NCBI GenBank assembly: GCA_964553105.1
Contig: CAZKJO010000031.1
Location: 1 to 31,378, forward strand
DNA from: Profundicola sp964553105
GTDB lineage: Bacteria > Bacteroidota > Bacteroidia > Flavobacteriales > Weeksellaceae
Length of the DNA: 31,378 bases
Reading direction: 5' to 3'
Numbering within the stretch: the stretch's first letter is position 1; each line of letters starts with the position of its first letter. The notes beneath the pieces were generated by a model. The model had not been told where the DNA came from. It searched no databases and saw nothing but the letters and a program-made list of their open reading frames with translations. Shown here in pieces: positions 7,887 to 16,423 of this stretch. The translations under genes and the position numbers were made by a program.

Positions 7887-9218
7887 ATGAGTAAAGAAAT
7901 AGTCGATATTGTATTTATAGATCCGCTACAAAAGTTTATGAATAGAAGTACCACCAGTGGGATTCTATTATTTACTACCGCTGTCTTGGCCATGGTGATA
8001 GCCAATTCTCCCTTACAGCACTGGTATCACGAATTATGGCAAATCCATTTTAAGATAGGGGTTGGTGAATACATGATTGACAAAGATTTACACCACTGGA
8101 TCAACGATGGTTTGATGGCCGTTTTCTTTTTCGTGGTGGGTCTAGAGCTCAAGCGAGAAATTATTTCTGGAGAATTAAGTAATCCCAAAAATGCCATATT
8201 ACCCATAGGCGCTGCCATTGGTGGAATGATTTTTCCCGCCATTATCTATTTATTATTTAATCCTTCTGGAGAAGCAAGTAATGGTTGGGGAGTTCCTATG
8301 GCCACAGATATAGCCTTTGTGTTGGGCCTTTTATATCTTCTAGGAGACAAAGTACCCATTTCATTAAAAGTATTTTTAACGGCTTTGGCTATTGCCGACG
8401 ATATTGGAGCTGTATTGATTATTGCATTTTTCTATACTTCTAATATAGAAGAAATTAGCTTAATGGTGGCTGGTGGCTTTTTAGTTATGATGATTATTGC
8501 CAACAGAATTGGGGTAAGATCTTCCTTGGTTTATGCCATCTTAGGGATTGTTGGATTATGGGTTGCCTTCTTACTTTCTGGTATTCACGCCACGATTGCG
8601 GCCGTATTGGCAGCGCTTACTATTCCAGCCTCGGCAAAAGTTCCAGAGAGTATTTTTACTCGTAAAATGCACAAATTATTGAAAACATTTGAGAGTTTAG
8701 ATAAAACCAAAGCCACTACGCTAACGGAAGATCAAGTTGTGGTATTAAGCCAAATGAAGAAAATGTCTGACTATGCAATGCCACCGCTACAGAAACTAGA
8801 GCACGGCATGCATCCATTAGTTGCTTTTGTGGTCATGCCTATATTTGCCTTTGCCAATGCGGGAATCACCATAGAAGGAGAGTTCTTCGAGCTATTATTT
8901 GCGCCTATCACATTAGGTGTAATATTAGGTTTATTAGTGGGTAAAGTAGTAGGTGTGTATCTTGTTAGCTTTATAATTATTAAGCTTAAAATAGCCAAAT
9001 TACCGGATGGTATGAACAAATTACATTTACTAGGAGCAGGATTATTAGCAGCGATTGGATTTACGATGTCATTATTTATTGCAGGATTAGCATTTAACGA
9101 TCCGATTTCGGATATGCAAGCCAAGATTGGTGTTTTAATAGCTACATTGATTGCCAGCATCTTAGGTTTTATCGTTATAAGACTCGCCAATGCTCGAAAT
9201 ATTAAAAAAACTGCTTAG
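7887..9218 (+). CDS. nhaA: Na+/H+ antiporter NhaA
   Basis: This inner-membrane antiporter exports Na+ (and Li+) in exchange for protons, giving salt and alkaline-pH tolerance. Its 443 residues form about 12 membrane helices. The NhaA hallmarks are present: FFFVVGLELKREI, ATDIAFVLGLL, and ALAIADDIGAVLIIAFFYT with the paired transport aspartates D171-D172 (D163-D164 in E. coli). Near the C-terminus is GAGLLAAIGFTMSLFIAGLAF. A hydrophilic segment around residues 255-300 (KLLKTFESLDKTKATTLTEDQ) is longer than in E. coli NhaA, which has 388 residues. The gene is followed at once by a strong terminator and looks monocistronic. It is one of two unrelated Na+/H+ antiporters in the window; the other is nhaB. 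Confidence 0.96.
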   Translation: MSKEIVDIVFIDPLQKFMNRSTTSGILLFTTAVLAMVIANSPLQHWYHELWQIHFKIGVGEYMIDKDLHHWINDGLMAVFFFVVGLELKREIISGELSNPKNAILPIGAAIGGMIFPAIIYLLFNPSGEASNGWGVPMATDIAFVLGLLYLLGDKVPISLKVFLTALAIADDIGAVLIIAFFYTSNIEEISLMVAGGFLVMMIIANRIGVRSSLVYAILGIVGLWVAFLLSGIHATIAAVLAALTIPASAKVPESIFTRKMHKLLKTFESLDKTKATTLTEDQVVVLSQMKKMSDYAMPPLQKLEHGMHPLVAFVVMPIFAFANAGITIEGEFFELLFAPITLGVILGLLVGKVVGVYLVSFIIIKLKIAKLPDGMNKLHLLGAGLLAAIGFTMSLFIAGLAFNDPISDMQAKIGVLIATLIASILGFIVIRLANARNIKKTA

Positions 9219-9242
9219 TTTATTTATCATTTGATTTCAAAT

Positions 9243-9280
9243 AAAAGCGCATGAAATGAAAATTTCAATGCGCTTTTTTT
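9243..9280 (+). terminator. intrinsic terminator after nhaA
   Basis: AAAAGCGCAT (9243-9252) pairs perfectly with ATGCGCTTTT (9268-9277). The stem extends inward through GAAAT/ATTTC with one bulged A, and T residues follow. Confidence 0.92.
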
Positions 9281-9378
9281 GTAGTGATTAGCTAAGTATC
9301 AATCCTTAAAAGTAAAGCCAAACCAAAAAAATGCTATTAAATTTGCTGGTGTGTAATATATTTTCTATTATTTCATCG

Positions 9379-9386
9379 TACTTTTG
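9379..9386 (+). promoter_or_regulatory. TAnnTTTG -7 element for typA
   Basis: TACTTTTG is a perfect -7 match 19 bp upstream of the typA ATG at 9406. It falls inside a spurious in-frame upstream extension, which supports 9406 as the true start. Confidence 0.55.
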
Positions 9387-9405
9387 CACCGCGAAAATAG
9401 CACCT

Positions 9406-11009
9406 ATGGAGAATATTAGAAATATTGCGATTATTGCACACGTTGACCACGGGAAGACCACATTAGTGGATAAGATCCTACATCATTGTGCAACATTTCG
9501 TAATAAAGAATCAAGCGGAGACTTGATATTAGACAACAATGATCAAGAACGTGAGCGAGGTATCACGATTGTGTCAAAGAACGTATCTGTTCAGTATAAA
9601 GACACCAAGATCAATGTTATCGACACACCTGGCCACGCCGATTTCGGTGGTGAGGTAGAGCGTGTATTGAACATGGCAGACGGAGTTTTATTATTAGTTG
9701 ACGCTTTTGAGGGCCCGATGCCACAAACTCGTTTTGTTTTAGGCAAAGCGATTGATTTAGGAAAGAAAGTTATCGTTGTAGTTAATAAAGTAGATAAAGA
9801 CAACTGTACCCCGGACGAAGTTCACGAAAAAGTGTTTGACTTAATGTTCGAATTAGGTGCAACAGAAGAGCAATTAGATTTCCCAACAGTTTATGGTTCA
9901 GCCAAAAATAATTGGATGAGCGAGGATTGGAAAAAACCTACAGACAGCATCGATCCATTATTGGAAATGGTTGTGAAAGAAATTCCAGCGCCTAACGTAG
10001 ACAAAGAAGGAACACCACAATTGTTGATTACATCTTTGGACTTCTCTAGCTTTACGGGACGTATCGCTATCGGACGTTTACAGCGAGGTGTTTTGAAAGA
10101 CAACATGCAAGTTACTTTGGTAAAAAGAGACGGAACATTAGTGAAGTCTAAAATCAAAGAATTACATGTATTCGACGGATTAGGTCGTAAGAAAGTAGAA
10201 GAAGTTGAGGCAGGAGATATTTGTGCTATTGTTGGTTTAGAAGGATTTGAAATTGGTGATACGGTAGCAACGGGAGATAATCCAGAAGGTTTACCAACCA
10301 TTGATATCGATGAGCCAACGATGAGTATGTTGTTTACCATTAACGATTCACCATTCTTTGGTAANNNNNNNNNNNNNNNNNNNNNNNNNNNNNNNNNNNN
10401 NNNNNNNNNNNNNNNNNNNNNNNNNNNNNNNNNNNNNNNNNNNNNNNNNNNNNNNNNNNNNNNNTAAGTATGGTTACCAGAGGTGAGCGTATGGTTTGTG
10501 AATTCATTATCCCATCGAGAGGTATTATTGGATTAAGAAACCAAATCTTAACTGCTACTGCAGGTGAGGCGATTATGGCACACCGTTTCAAGGAATATCA
10601 ACCTATGAAAGGTGGTATCCCTGAAAGACAAAATGGTTCTTTGATCTCTATGGAAAAAGGTGAGGCGATTCCTTACTCTTTGAACAAGTTACAAGACAGA
10701 GGAACATTCTTTGTTGATCCAGGCGAATCTATCTACGAAGGACAAGTTATTGGTGAAAACACACGTGCAGAGGATATGGTTATCAACATTACTAAAACGA
10801 AGAAGTTAACCAACATTCGTTCGGCAGGTGCTGATGATAAATTGAGAATTGCTCCAGCTAAGAAATTCTCTTTAGAAGAGGCTTTAGAGTATATCCAAAA
10901 AGATGAATACGTTGAGGTTACACCAAAATCAATTCGTTTAAGAAAGATTTTATTAACTGAAAATGATAGAAAGCGTAATGCCAATCCAGCTTTAGCTAAT
11001 CAAAAATAA
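9406..11009 (+). CDS. typA: translational GTPase TypA/BipA (internal assembly gap)
   Basis: This ribosome-associated translational GTPase of the EF-G-like superfamily acts in ribosome assembly and stress adaptation. The ATG at 9406 is chosen over an upstream in-frame ATG at 9331 because MENIRNIAIIAHVDHGKTTL is the true family N-terminus. G motifs are AHVDHGKTTL (residues 11-20), RERGITI, DTPGHADFGGEVERVL and NKVD. Domain II follows up to SPFFG near residue 319. After the gap the C-terminal part resumes at SMVTRGERMVCEFIIPSRG and runs 180 residues to TAA. Compared with E. coli BipA, about 105 residues are absent, so the true gap should be about 320 bp. The change of frame across 100 N follows from the placeholder length and is not a mutation. 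Confidence 0.93.
10365..10464. other. assembly gap (100 N) inside typA
   Basis: This placeholder gap removes about 105 residues of TypA (the EF-G domain III-like part and the start of domain V). The two sides are out of frame by exactly 100 bases, so the real length must differ; about 320 bp is expected from family alignment. Confidence 0.9.
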
Positions 11010-11027
11010 AGCTCCATGCATTAGCAT

Positions 11028-11057
11028 TATTTCATTGATATTTATTCGATGAAATAA
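11028..11057 (+). other. AT-rich hairpin downstream of typA
   Basis: TTATTTCAT (11028-11036) pairs with ATGAAATAA (11049-11057), and the stem extends partly inward. It lies 19 bp after the stop codon and just upstream of the stronger terminator. It may help protect the mRNA 3' end. Confidence 0.5.
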
Positions 11058-11065
11058 AAATAAAT

Positions 11066-11112
11066 AAAATGTCTCAATAATTGTTTAAATAAATAATTTT
11101 GAGACATTTTTT
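11066..11112 (+). terminator. intrinsic terminator after typA
   Basis: AAAATGTCTCAA (from 11066) pairs with TTGAGACATTTT (ending at 11110), with an AT-rich loop and further T residues. Confidence 0.85.
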
Positions 11113-11230
11113 ATTGGCTATTATTGGCTACAAGCGAAGTTTGTGATTTTTAATTTTAATTTTTTTGCGAAAAAAATAAATTATAAATGTAAATTTAGAG
11201 TTCAGATATTTAATCACGATTTAAAACTAA

Positions 11231-11571
11231 ATGAAGAAGAATAAAATTCTAATTCTTTTTGCTCATCCTCTTTATGAAAAATCTAGGGTAAACCAAATTA
11301 TTAACAATTATATTCCTGATAGCGAATACATTACATTTAATGACTTGTATGAGGAGTATCCTGATTTTGAGATGGATACCAATCGAGAGCAAGATTTAAT
11401 TTTAAATCATGACATCATAATTTGGCAGCATCCTTTTTATTGGTATTCGTGTCCAGCCTTGTTAAAACAATAAATGAAATCAATATGCAAGAAGATATTC
11501 TTAAAACTGATTTATATGTGTTTAAATCCTCTGATAAATTTGTGGAGGGTTTAGATGATAATAAGGAATAA
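11231..11571 (+). pseudogene. decayed NAD(P)H oxidoreductase (Flavodoxin_2/KefF-like)
   Basis: The first 80 codons (11231-11473) give the N-terminal half of a KefF/MdaB-type quinone reductase: KILILFAHPLYEKSRVNQ with the FMN-phosphate region, then HDIIIWQHPFYWYSCPALLKQ. In intact members a tryptophan and about 100 more residues follow. Here a stop codon comes directly after LLKQ. In another frame, starting across the stop, NEINMQEDILKTDLYVFKSS and 13 further residues run to TAA at 11569-11571; these could be a remnant of the 3' end. The full family length is about 180-200 residues, so an internal deletion is the simplest reading. The remnant abuts the stop codon of the convergent cls-type gene. 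The product is unlikely to be functional. Confidence 0.7.
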
Positions 11572-11573
11572 AA

Positions 11574-13019
11574 TTACATTAATGGAGCTACAATTCTAAG
11601 GCTTTTTTCTAATAATTGAACCACTTTTTTACGCTCATTCCATTCTTCAAGTTCAAGTTTTCGAGCATTTTCTAAATCTTGATAATAACTGGATTTAAGC
11701 GCTTTAGCCAAATCGTCATCATACATAATCGCATTCACTTCAAAGTTCAAGTCAAAGCTTCGGTGATCTAGGTTTGCTGTTCCAACAACGGCTAGTTTAT
11801 CATCACAAACCATGGTTTTAGCATGAATAAATCCTTTTTGATAAAGGTAGATCTCTACCCCATTTTCAAGTAAATCACCGAAATAAGAGCGACAAACCAT
11901 GTTGACAAACCAAGAGTCTGAAACTTCTGGTAATAGAATTTTAACTTTAGCTCCTCGCAACACTGCCATATACAAAGCATGTAGAAACTCCTCGCCTGGA
12001 ATTAAATAGGGTGTAGTAATACAGATTTCATTTTTAGCCAAACCAATGGCCTGTAAGTAACTATATAAAATACTTGGCACTTTAGAATCTGGTCCACTAG
12101 ATACAATCTGAACCCAATTTCCGATTTCCAAGCGTGGTTGATTCCTAAAATATTCCTTGGTGGGTTTCAATTGTTGATTTGCACAGAAATTCCAATCTGC
12201 GAAGAAAATTTTTTGCAATAACCAAGTCGCTTCACCTTCGATTCTAATATGCGTATCTCGCCAAAATAGATCACCCTGACTTTGATTAATGTATTTATCA
12301 CTCACATTTATACCACCCACATAGGAGATATTTCCATCGATGATAACAATTTTTCTATGATTACGATAATTCAAGCGGTTGGCTAAATAGATAAAGATAA
12401 TTTCATAAAATGCATAAGCCTCAACTCCGCTTTCCCTTAACTTTGGGACAATGGTTTTTCGAATGTTTCGGCTTCCGAAATCATCATATATAAATCTCAC
12501 TTCTACGCCTTCTCTCGCCTTTTCTATTAAAATATTCGCCAATTCATTTCCTATGGCATCATCCTCATAGATATAATATTCAATGTGGATGTGATGCTTG
12601 GCATTTCGCAGATCTTCTAGTAAATCGGAAAATTTATTCTCACCATTCTGAAGGAGTTTAACTTTATTATTTCGGGTCGTAAAGCTCTGATTATCTTCAT
12701 AAACCATATTGCTTAAACCCATATATTCAAAATACTCCTTTTTAAACTTAGGTGTGTTGGTAGAAATATAATCATTAATCAAGCTATCTACATGTATAGA
12801 TTGTGCCTCATCCATCTCAAGTTTCTTGGAATAAATTCCTCTTTTACGATAGTTTAAACCAAAAGATAAATAGATAATAACCCCTGCAACCGGAAGAATA
12901 AACAGCAATAAGATATAAGCAGCTGCTTTTGTAGAGGAATGTGTATCGTTTAATATTTTAAATGCAACGGCAATTAAAAATAGATAATAAATAACCTCTA
13001 AAACAATAAACCAATTCAT
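11574..13019 (-). CDS. cls: cardiolipin synthase-type phospholipase D protein
   Basis: This membrane-bound phospholipase D family enzyme is predicted to join phosphatidylglycerol units into cardiolipin. The 481 residues begin with two transmembrane helices of the PLDc_N type (about 3-22 and 33-55). Two HKD catalytic motifs follow: H221-R-K223-IVII-D228 in NHRKIVIIDGN, and H399-A-K401-TMVC-D406 in HAKTMVCDDKLAVVGTANLD. Each is followed by the usual GG(I/T)N or GTANLDHRSF sequence. Length and layout match bacterial ClsA-type synthases. The gene is convergent with the decayed oxidoreductase and divergent from the yqhD-like gene. A TATATTTG -7 element lies only 5 bp from the start codon, so the transcript may have almost no leader. 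Confidence 0.93.
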   Translation of the reverse strand: MNWFIVLEVIYYLFLIAVAFKILNDTHSSTKAAAYILLLFILPVAGVIIYLSFGLNYRKRGIYSKKLEMDEAQSIHVDSLINDYISTNTPKFKKEYFEYMGLSNMVYEDNQSFTTRNNKVKLLQNGENKFSDLLEDLRNAKHHIHIEYYIYEDDAIGNELANILIEKAREGVEVRFIYDDFGSRNIRKTIVPKLRESGVEAYAFYEIIFIYLANRLNYRNHRKIVIIDGNISYVGGINVSDKYINQSQGDLFWRDTHIRIEGEATWLLQKIFFADWNFCANQQLKPTKEYFRNQPRLEIGNWVQIVSSGPDSKVPSILYSYLQAIGLAKNEICITTPYLIPGEEFLHALYMAVLRGAKVKILLPEVSDSWFVNMVCRSYFGDLLENGVEIYLYQKGFIHAKTMVCDDKLAVVGTANLDHRSFDLNFEVNAIMYDDDLAKALKSSYYQDLENARKLELEEWNERKKVVQLLEKSLRIVAPLM

Positions 13020-13024
13020 ATATT

Positions 13025-13032
13025 CAAATATA
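13025..13032 (-). promoter_or_regulatory. TAnnTTTG -7 element touching the cls start
   Basis: TATATTTG on the minus strand ends 5 bp before the ATG at 13019. If it is used, transcription would start at or within a few bases of the start codon. Confidence 0.4.
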
Positions 13033-13105
13033 AGATTTAAGCAAGATTAAAATAAACACTTTGGACTAAGAATTGAGGTAAACTTTAGCATATAAGCTAA
13101 GGTCG

Positions 13106-13113
13106 TAACTTTG
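13106..13113 (+). promoter_or_regulatory. TAnnTTTG -7 element for the yqhD-like gene
   Basis: TAACTTTG is a perfect -7 match 31 bp before the ATG at 13145. TTTAG lies 17 bp upstream, where a -33 element would be expected, but it is not the TTG consensus. Confidence 0.5.
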
Positions 13114-13144
13114 TGACTATTAATTTTTATCAAAAACATATAAC

Positions 13145-14302
13145 ATGAATAATTTTATATATCAAAACCCAACCAAAATTATCTTTGGTGATGGACAAAT
13201 CGAAAGATTAAGTAAAGAAATTCCATCCAACTCAAAGATTTTAATGCTTTATGGTGGAGGAAGTATTAAGAAAAATGGGGTTTATGATCAAACCACCGAA
13301 GCCCTAAAAAACCATCAAACTATTGAGTTTGGCGGTGTTCCTGCGAATCCAGAGTATGAAATCCTAATGGAGGCTGTAGAGGTCGTTAAGAAAGAAAAGA
13401 TTGACTTTATTTTAGCTGTTGGAGGTGGATCTGTGATTGATGGAGCTAAATTTATTTCAGCGGCATCTACCTATGATGGCGACACTTGGGAAATGGTCAA
13501 AACGAAAGCTAAAATAGAAGATGCGATTCCTTTTGGAACGGTATTAACTTTACCAGCAACCGGTTCAGAAATGAATTCGGGTTTTGTGGTTTCGCGTAGA
13601 GAGACCAAAGAAAAGCTTTCTATGGGAAGTCCTCTACTTTTCCCTCAGTTTTCGATTTTAGATCCAAATGTGATTAATTCAATTCCAGAGCGCCAAGTGG
13701 TGAATGGTATTGTAGATGCCTTTAACCACGTGCTAGAGCAATATATGACCTATCCGATTGGAGCAGATTTACAAGATAGATTTGCAGAAAGTATTCTTTC
13801 TACTTTAGTGAATGACGCGCCAAAAGTTTTAGAAAATAAAGAGGATTATGCTGCCAAAGCCAACTTTATGTGGAGTTGTACCATGGCTTTAAATGGTTTA
13901 ATTTCTCAAGGTGTTCCTACCGATTGGGCGGTACACGCTATGGGACATGAGCTAACAGCATTATACGGAATTGATCATGCTAGAACTTTAGCTATTATCG
14001 GAATTCCACATTATAAGCACAACTTTGAGACTAAGAAAGAGAAATTAGCGCAATACGCTGAGCGTGTTTGGGGAATTACAGAAGGAAGCTTAGAAGATAA
14101 AGCTAAACAAGCTATCGACAAGACCGAAGAATTTTATCATTCACTAGGTGTTAAAACCAAACTTTCTGAGTATGCTGAAAACATTGAGAAAACAGCAGAA
14201 ACTATTGAGCAAAGGTTTACCGAAAGAGGTTGGTCAGGCATTGGAGAAAACCAAATCGTGACGCCACAAGATGCTCGTAAGATTGTAGAAATGAGCTATT
14301 AA
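13145..14302 (+). CDS. yqhD: iron-containing alcohol dehydrogenase, YqhD-like
   Basis: This is an NADPH-dependent aldehyde reductase/alcohol dehydrogenase of the Fe-ADH (group III) family, close in length (385 residues) and sequence to E. coli YqhD (387). The N-terminal Rossmann-like domain shows YQNPTKIIFGDGQIERL, ILMLYGGGSIKKNGVYDQ and the cofactor-binding ILAVGGGSVIDGAKF. The C-terminal helical domain holds the metal ligands D191 and H195 (DAFNHVLEQ), H264 (HAMGHELTALYG) and H278 (GIDHARTLA). A role in scavenging short-chain aldehydes, including those from lipid peroxidation, is known for YqhD and plausible here. Butanol-dehydrogenase-type relatives are the main alternative. Confidence 0.9.
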   Translation: MNNFIYQNPTKIIFGDGQIERLSKEIPSNSKILMLYGGGSIKKNGVYDQTTEALKNHQTIEFGGVPANPEYEILMEAVEVVKKEKIDFILAVGGGSVIDGAKFISAASTYDGDTWEMVKTKAKIEDAIPFGTVLTLPATGSEMNSGFVVSRRETKEKLSMGSPLLFPQFSILDPNVINSIPERQVVNGIVDAFNHVLEQYMTYPIGADLQDRFAESILSTLVNDAPKVLENKEDYAAKANFMWSCTMALNGLISQGVPTDWAVHAMGHELTALYGIDHARTLAIIGIPHYKHNFETKKEKLAQYAERVWGITEGSLEDKAKQAIDKTEEFYHSLGVKTKLSEYAENIEKTAETIEQRFTERGWSGIGENQIVTPQDARKIVEMSY

Positions 14303-14315
14303 AACCAAATAAATT

Positions 14316-14356
14316 AAATTTTGCCTTTGTTGATTATTTAAACAAAGGCAAAATTT
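14316..14356. terminator. bidirectional terminator between yqhD and lplA
   Basis: A perfect 16-bp stem joins 14316-14331 and 14341-14356 with a 9-nt loop (core GCCTTTG/CAAAGGC, ends AAATTT). T-rich sequence lies on both sides. The right arm and loop lie inside the last codons of lplA (stop at 14334-14336), so the lplA 3' coding end doubles as one arm. Confidence 0.9.
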
Positions 14357-15320
14357 CTTCTACAGTTACCTTCCCAAAATATTGGGTTAAATCTATTTTA
14401 GATAAGTGCTCTTCTAAAAAGTCTATATCGTGATTTTGACCGATTAAATAATCTTCAAATTCTTCGATGGGATGAGAAGCAAAGAAATCCCCGAAAATCT
14501 TGACTTTCTTCATATTTCCACCACGTTCTACTTCTATGTGAGCTTCTATAAATCCAGCAGGAATCTTAATCGCTCGTTGGAAATTATAATTCGGAGAGAA
14601 ACCGAAATTCCAATCCCAAGTGCTATATTTTTCTTCCACTAATTTATGAATTTCCTTCATTTCATCTTCTGTGAAAGAATGAATCTTAGCGTGTTCATTT
14701 TCTTTCAAAATAAAATCGATCAAAAGTCTTTTAAAGCTTTCGGTAGTCGTTCCTTCAGGTAAATAGTGAATTAAGTTAGTCACACGCGAACGTGTAGATT
14801 TCGTTGCTTTATCGACAAACTTAAGAGGGTTTACTTTTAAAGCGCTCGCCAAAATCTCCATCTCAGAATCTATTAAAATCGTTCCATGCTGAACAATTTT
14901 CCCGTGTCGAGAAAGTTTAGCGTTTCCACTGAACTTTTTGCCATCTACCAATAAGTCATTTCTGCCCACTAATTCGGCATTAACGCCCATTTCGTTTAAC
15001 ATATCAACAACAGGCTTAGTAAACTGACTAAAGTCCATAAAGTCCTGATCTTTGTGCGGTACATGAAAAGAAAAATTCAGGTTTCCCAAATCATGATACA
15101 CAGCTCCACCACCCGACATACGCCTAACAACCTTGATGTTGTTTTCTTTGACATAATCCAAATTGATTTCCGCTAAAGTATTTTGAAATTTCCCCACAAT
15201 AATCGAAGGCGCATTCACATACAATAGGAATATATCTTGGTCTGGGTAATTTTTCATTAAAAACTCTTCTGATGCAATGTTGACATAAGCATCATGGGAA
15301 CTAGATTCAATTATGAGCAT
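14334..15320 (-). CDS. lplA: lipoate-protein ligase A
   Basis: This enzyme activates free lipoate with ATP and attaches it to the E2 subunits of 2-oxoacid dehydrogenases and to GcvH, in the cytoplasm. The 328 residues include the catalytic domain and the C-terminal accessory domain typical of single-chain bacterial LplA. Motifs seen are RRMSGGGAVYHDLGNLNFSF (residues 66-85, lipoate and nucleotide binding), DGKKFSGNAK with the catalytic-site lysine K135 (K133 in E. coli), and QHGTILID. The ATG at 15318-15320 gives the expected short N-terminus. A TAnnTTTG element lies 16 bp upstream. It stands alone, with no lipA or lipB nearby. Confidence 0.94.
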   Translation of the reverse strand: MLIIESSSHDAYVNIASEEFLMKNYPDQDIFLLYVNAPSIIVGKFQNTLAEINLDYVKENNIKVVRRMSGGGAVYHDLGNLNFSFHVPHKDQDFMDFSQFTKPVVDMLNEMGVNAELVGRNDLLVDGKKFSGNAKLSRHGKIVQHGTILIDSEMEILASALKVNPLKFVDKATKSTRSRVTNLIHYLPEGTTTESFKRLLIDFILKENEHAKIHSFTEDEMKEIHKLVEEKYSTWDWNFGFSPNYNFQRAIKIPAGFIEAHIEVERGGNMKKVKIFGDFFASHPIEEFEDYLIGQNHDIDFLEEHLSKIDLTQYFGKVTVEEILPLFK

Positions 15321-15670
15321 GTTTTCTTAGTTTTTTCAAAATTACATTAATTCTTTGAGACTGAATGAGTCCGAAAAAATTGAAATTCATCTAAAAACTT
15401 GTAATCAGAATGTTAAAATAACTATTAATATTTTCGAGTAAAAGAGCATCAAAGCTTCTAAGGACAAAGAACTTGTACTTTGTACACATCAATACGCAGC
15501 TATCTATAAACTTTGACATGAGCTAATCTGTCCGTATATTTATACAGGAGCAAAGATTACAAAGTATTCAATTTTAAAATTAAACAAATAAGATTAAATC
15601 AAAATTAGCCCTTCTGAAATTATGTTCTGACATCATTTTTGATGATTAAATATTCAATAAAATTAAGATT
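15321..15670. other. intergenic region between lplA and chaB
   Basis: This 350-bp divergent intergenic stretch has no credible gene. It holds the lplA -7 element at its left end. Small imperfect palindromes lie near TTGTACTTTGTACA (about 15472-15485) and ATCATTTTTGATGAT (about 15632-15646), the second about 25 bp before chaB. No perfect TAnnTTTG element was found for chaB. Confidence 0.5.
15337..15344 (-). promoter_or_regulatory. TAnnTTTG -7 element for lplA
   Basis: TAATTTTG on the minus strand, 16 bp before the lplA start codon, matches the consensus. No -33 TTG is visible. Confidence 0.45.
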
Positions 15671-15874
15671 ATGCCTTATAAAACCTTAAAAGATTTGCCA
15701 GAAGATGTGCAGAATGTTTTACCAAAACATGCACAAGAAATCTATCAAGCCGCCTTTAACAGTGCAGAAGAGCAATATGAGGATGAAAGCCGAATGCATG
15801 CTACCGCATGGAGTGCTGTGAAGAATGTTTACCACAAGAATGACAAAGATAAATGGGTTAAAATTAAAAAGTAA
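15671..15874 (+). CDS. chaB: ChaB family protein
   Basis: This small (67 residues) cytoplasmic protein of the ChaB family is named after a gene next to the E. coli cation antiporter chaA. Its biochemical role is unclear. Family features are the LPEDVQNVLPKHAQEIYQAAFNSA segment and the C-terminal AWSAVKNVYHKNDKDKWVK block. The next gene, an AHSA1 protein, begins 9 bp after the stop codon, so the two are probably co-transcribed. No chaA lies in the window, although two other cation antiporter genes do. Confidence 0.88.
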   Translation: MPYKTLKDLPEDVQNVLPKHAQEIYQAAFNSAEEQYEDESRMHATAWSAVKNVYHKNDKDKWVKIKK

Positions 15875-15883
15875 ATAAAAACC

Positions 15884-16336
15884 ATGGAAGAGAAAAAGAA
15901 TATACCACAGAATTTAGAGCCCATACAAGTCTCAACCAAAATAAATGCATCTATAGAGGATGTTTGGGAGGCGATTACAAGTCCATCCCTATTAAAACAA
16001 TGGTTTGCAGCTATAGATACGGATGAGTTAAGAGATGGGGACACCTTTCGTTTCTTGGAGATGTTTGGAGATGAACAGTTACTTCATGAGTGTTTGATTT
16101 TAGAAATGAATTCTCCGACCAATTTTCGTCATACTTGGGCTTATCCAGACTTGAGCCAAGCTAGTAGTACGGTTAATTGGGATTTAGAAAAAGATGGGAA
16201 TCAAACTGAAGTAATTGTTACTCAAGAGAGTATTCACCAAATAGCTGTGGACTTACCAGAGTTGACTCCGGATAGGTTGATTGGTTTTTGGGAGACATCG
16301 TTGAATAGGAATTTAAAGAGATTCTTAGAAAGATAA
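15884..16336 (+). CDS. SRPBCC/AHSA1 domain protein
   Basis: A 150-residue START-like (SRPBCC) protein of the activator-of-Hsp90-ATPase (AHSA1) type. The fold signature is TKINASIEDVWEAITSPSLLKQWF at the N-terminus, a central set of strands with FRHTWAYPDLSQASSTVNWDLE, and a C-terminal amphipathic helix (RLIGFWETSLNRNLKRFLER). Such proteins carry a hydrophobic ligand cavity; in bacteria most have no assigned function, and homology to eukaryotic Aha1 does not imply an Hsp90 partner. It lies directly downstream of chaB and ends at a strong terminator. Confidence 0.85.
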   Translation: MEEKKNIPQNLEPIQVSTKINASIEDVWEAITSPSLLKQWFAAIDTDELRDGDTFRFLEMFGDEQLLHECLILEMNSPTNFRHTWAYPDLSQASSTVNWDLEKDGNQTEVIVTQESIHQIAVDLPELTPDRLIGFWETSLNRNLKRFLER

Positions 16337-16358
16337 TTTCTTGCTTAAGCTTTAAAAG

Positions 16359-16396
16359 AAAAGCATCCTAAATTTAAGATCTAGGATGCTTTTTTA
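16359..16396. terminator. bidirectional terminator between the AHSA1 gene and nhaB
   Basis: AAAAGCATCCTA (16359-16370) pairs perfectly with TAGGATGCTTTT (16382-16393) and T residues follow. A-rich sequence on the left arm gives a T-run for the opposite strand too. It serves both convergent genes. Confidence 0.9.
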
Positions 16397-16423
16397 TTTA
16401 AAACTTGATGCGTCTTTCGCTTC

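Noticed and set aside
8027..9190. Minus-strand reading frames within nhaA and similar frames elsewhere
   Set aside because: They are shadows of strongly conserved genes on the other strand and have no recognisable protein features.
9331..9405. N-terminal extension of TypA from an upstream in-frame ATG
   Set aside because: The extension carries a perfect -7 promoter element and does not match TypA; MENIRNIAIIAHVDHGKT at 9406 is the true family start.
10365..11009. Frameshift or split of typA into two genes
   Set aside because: The change of frame spans a 100-N placeholder, and both halves match one TypA with a missing middle.
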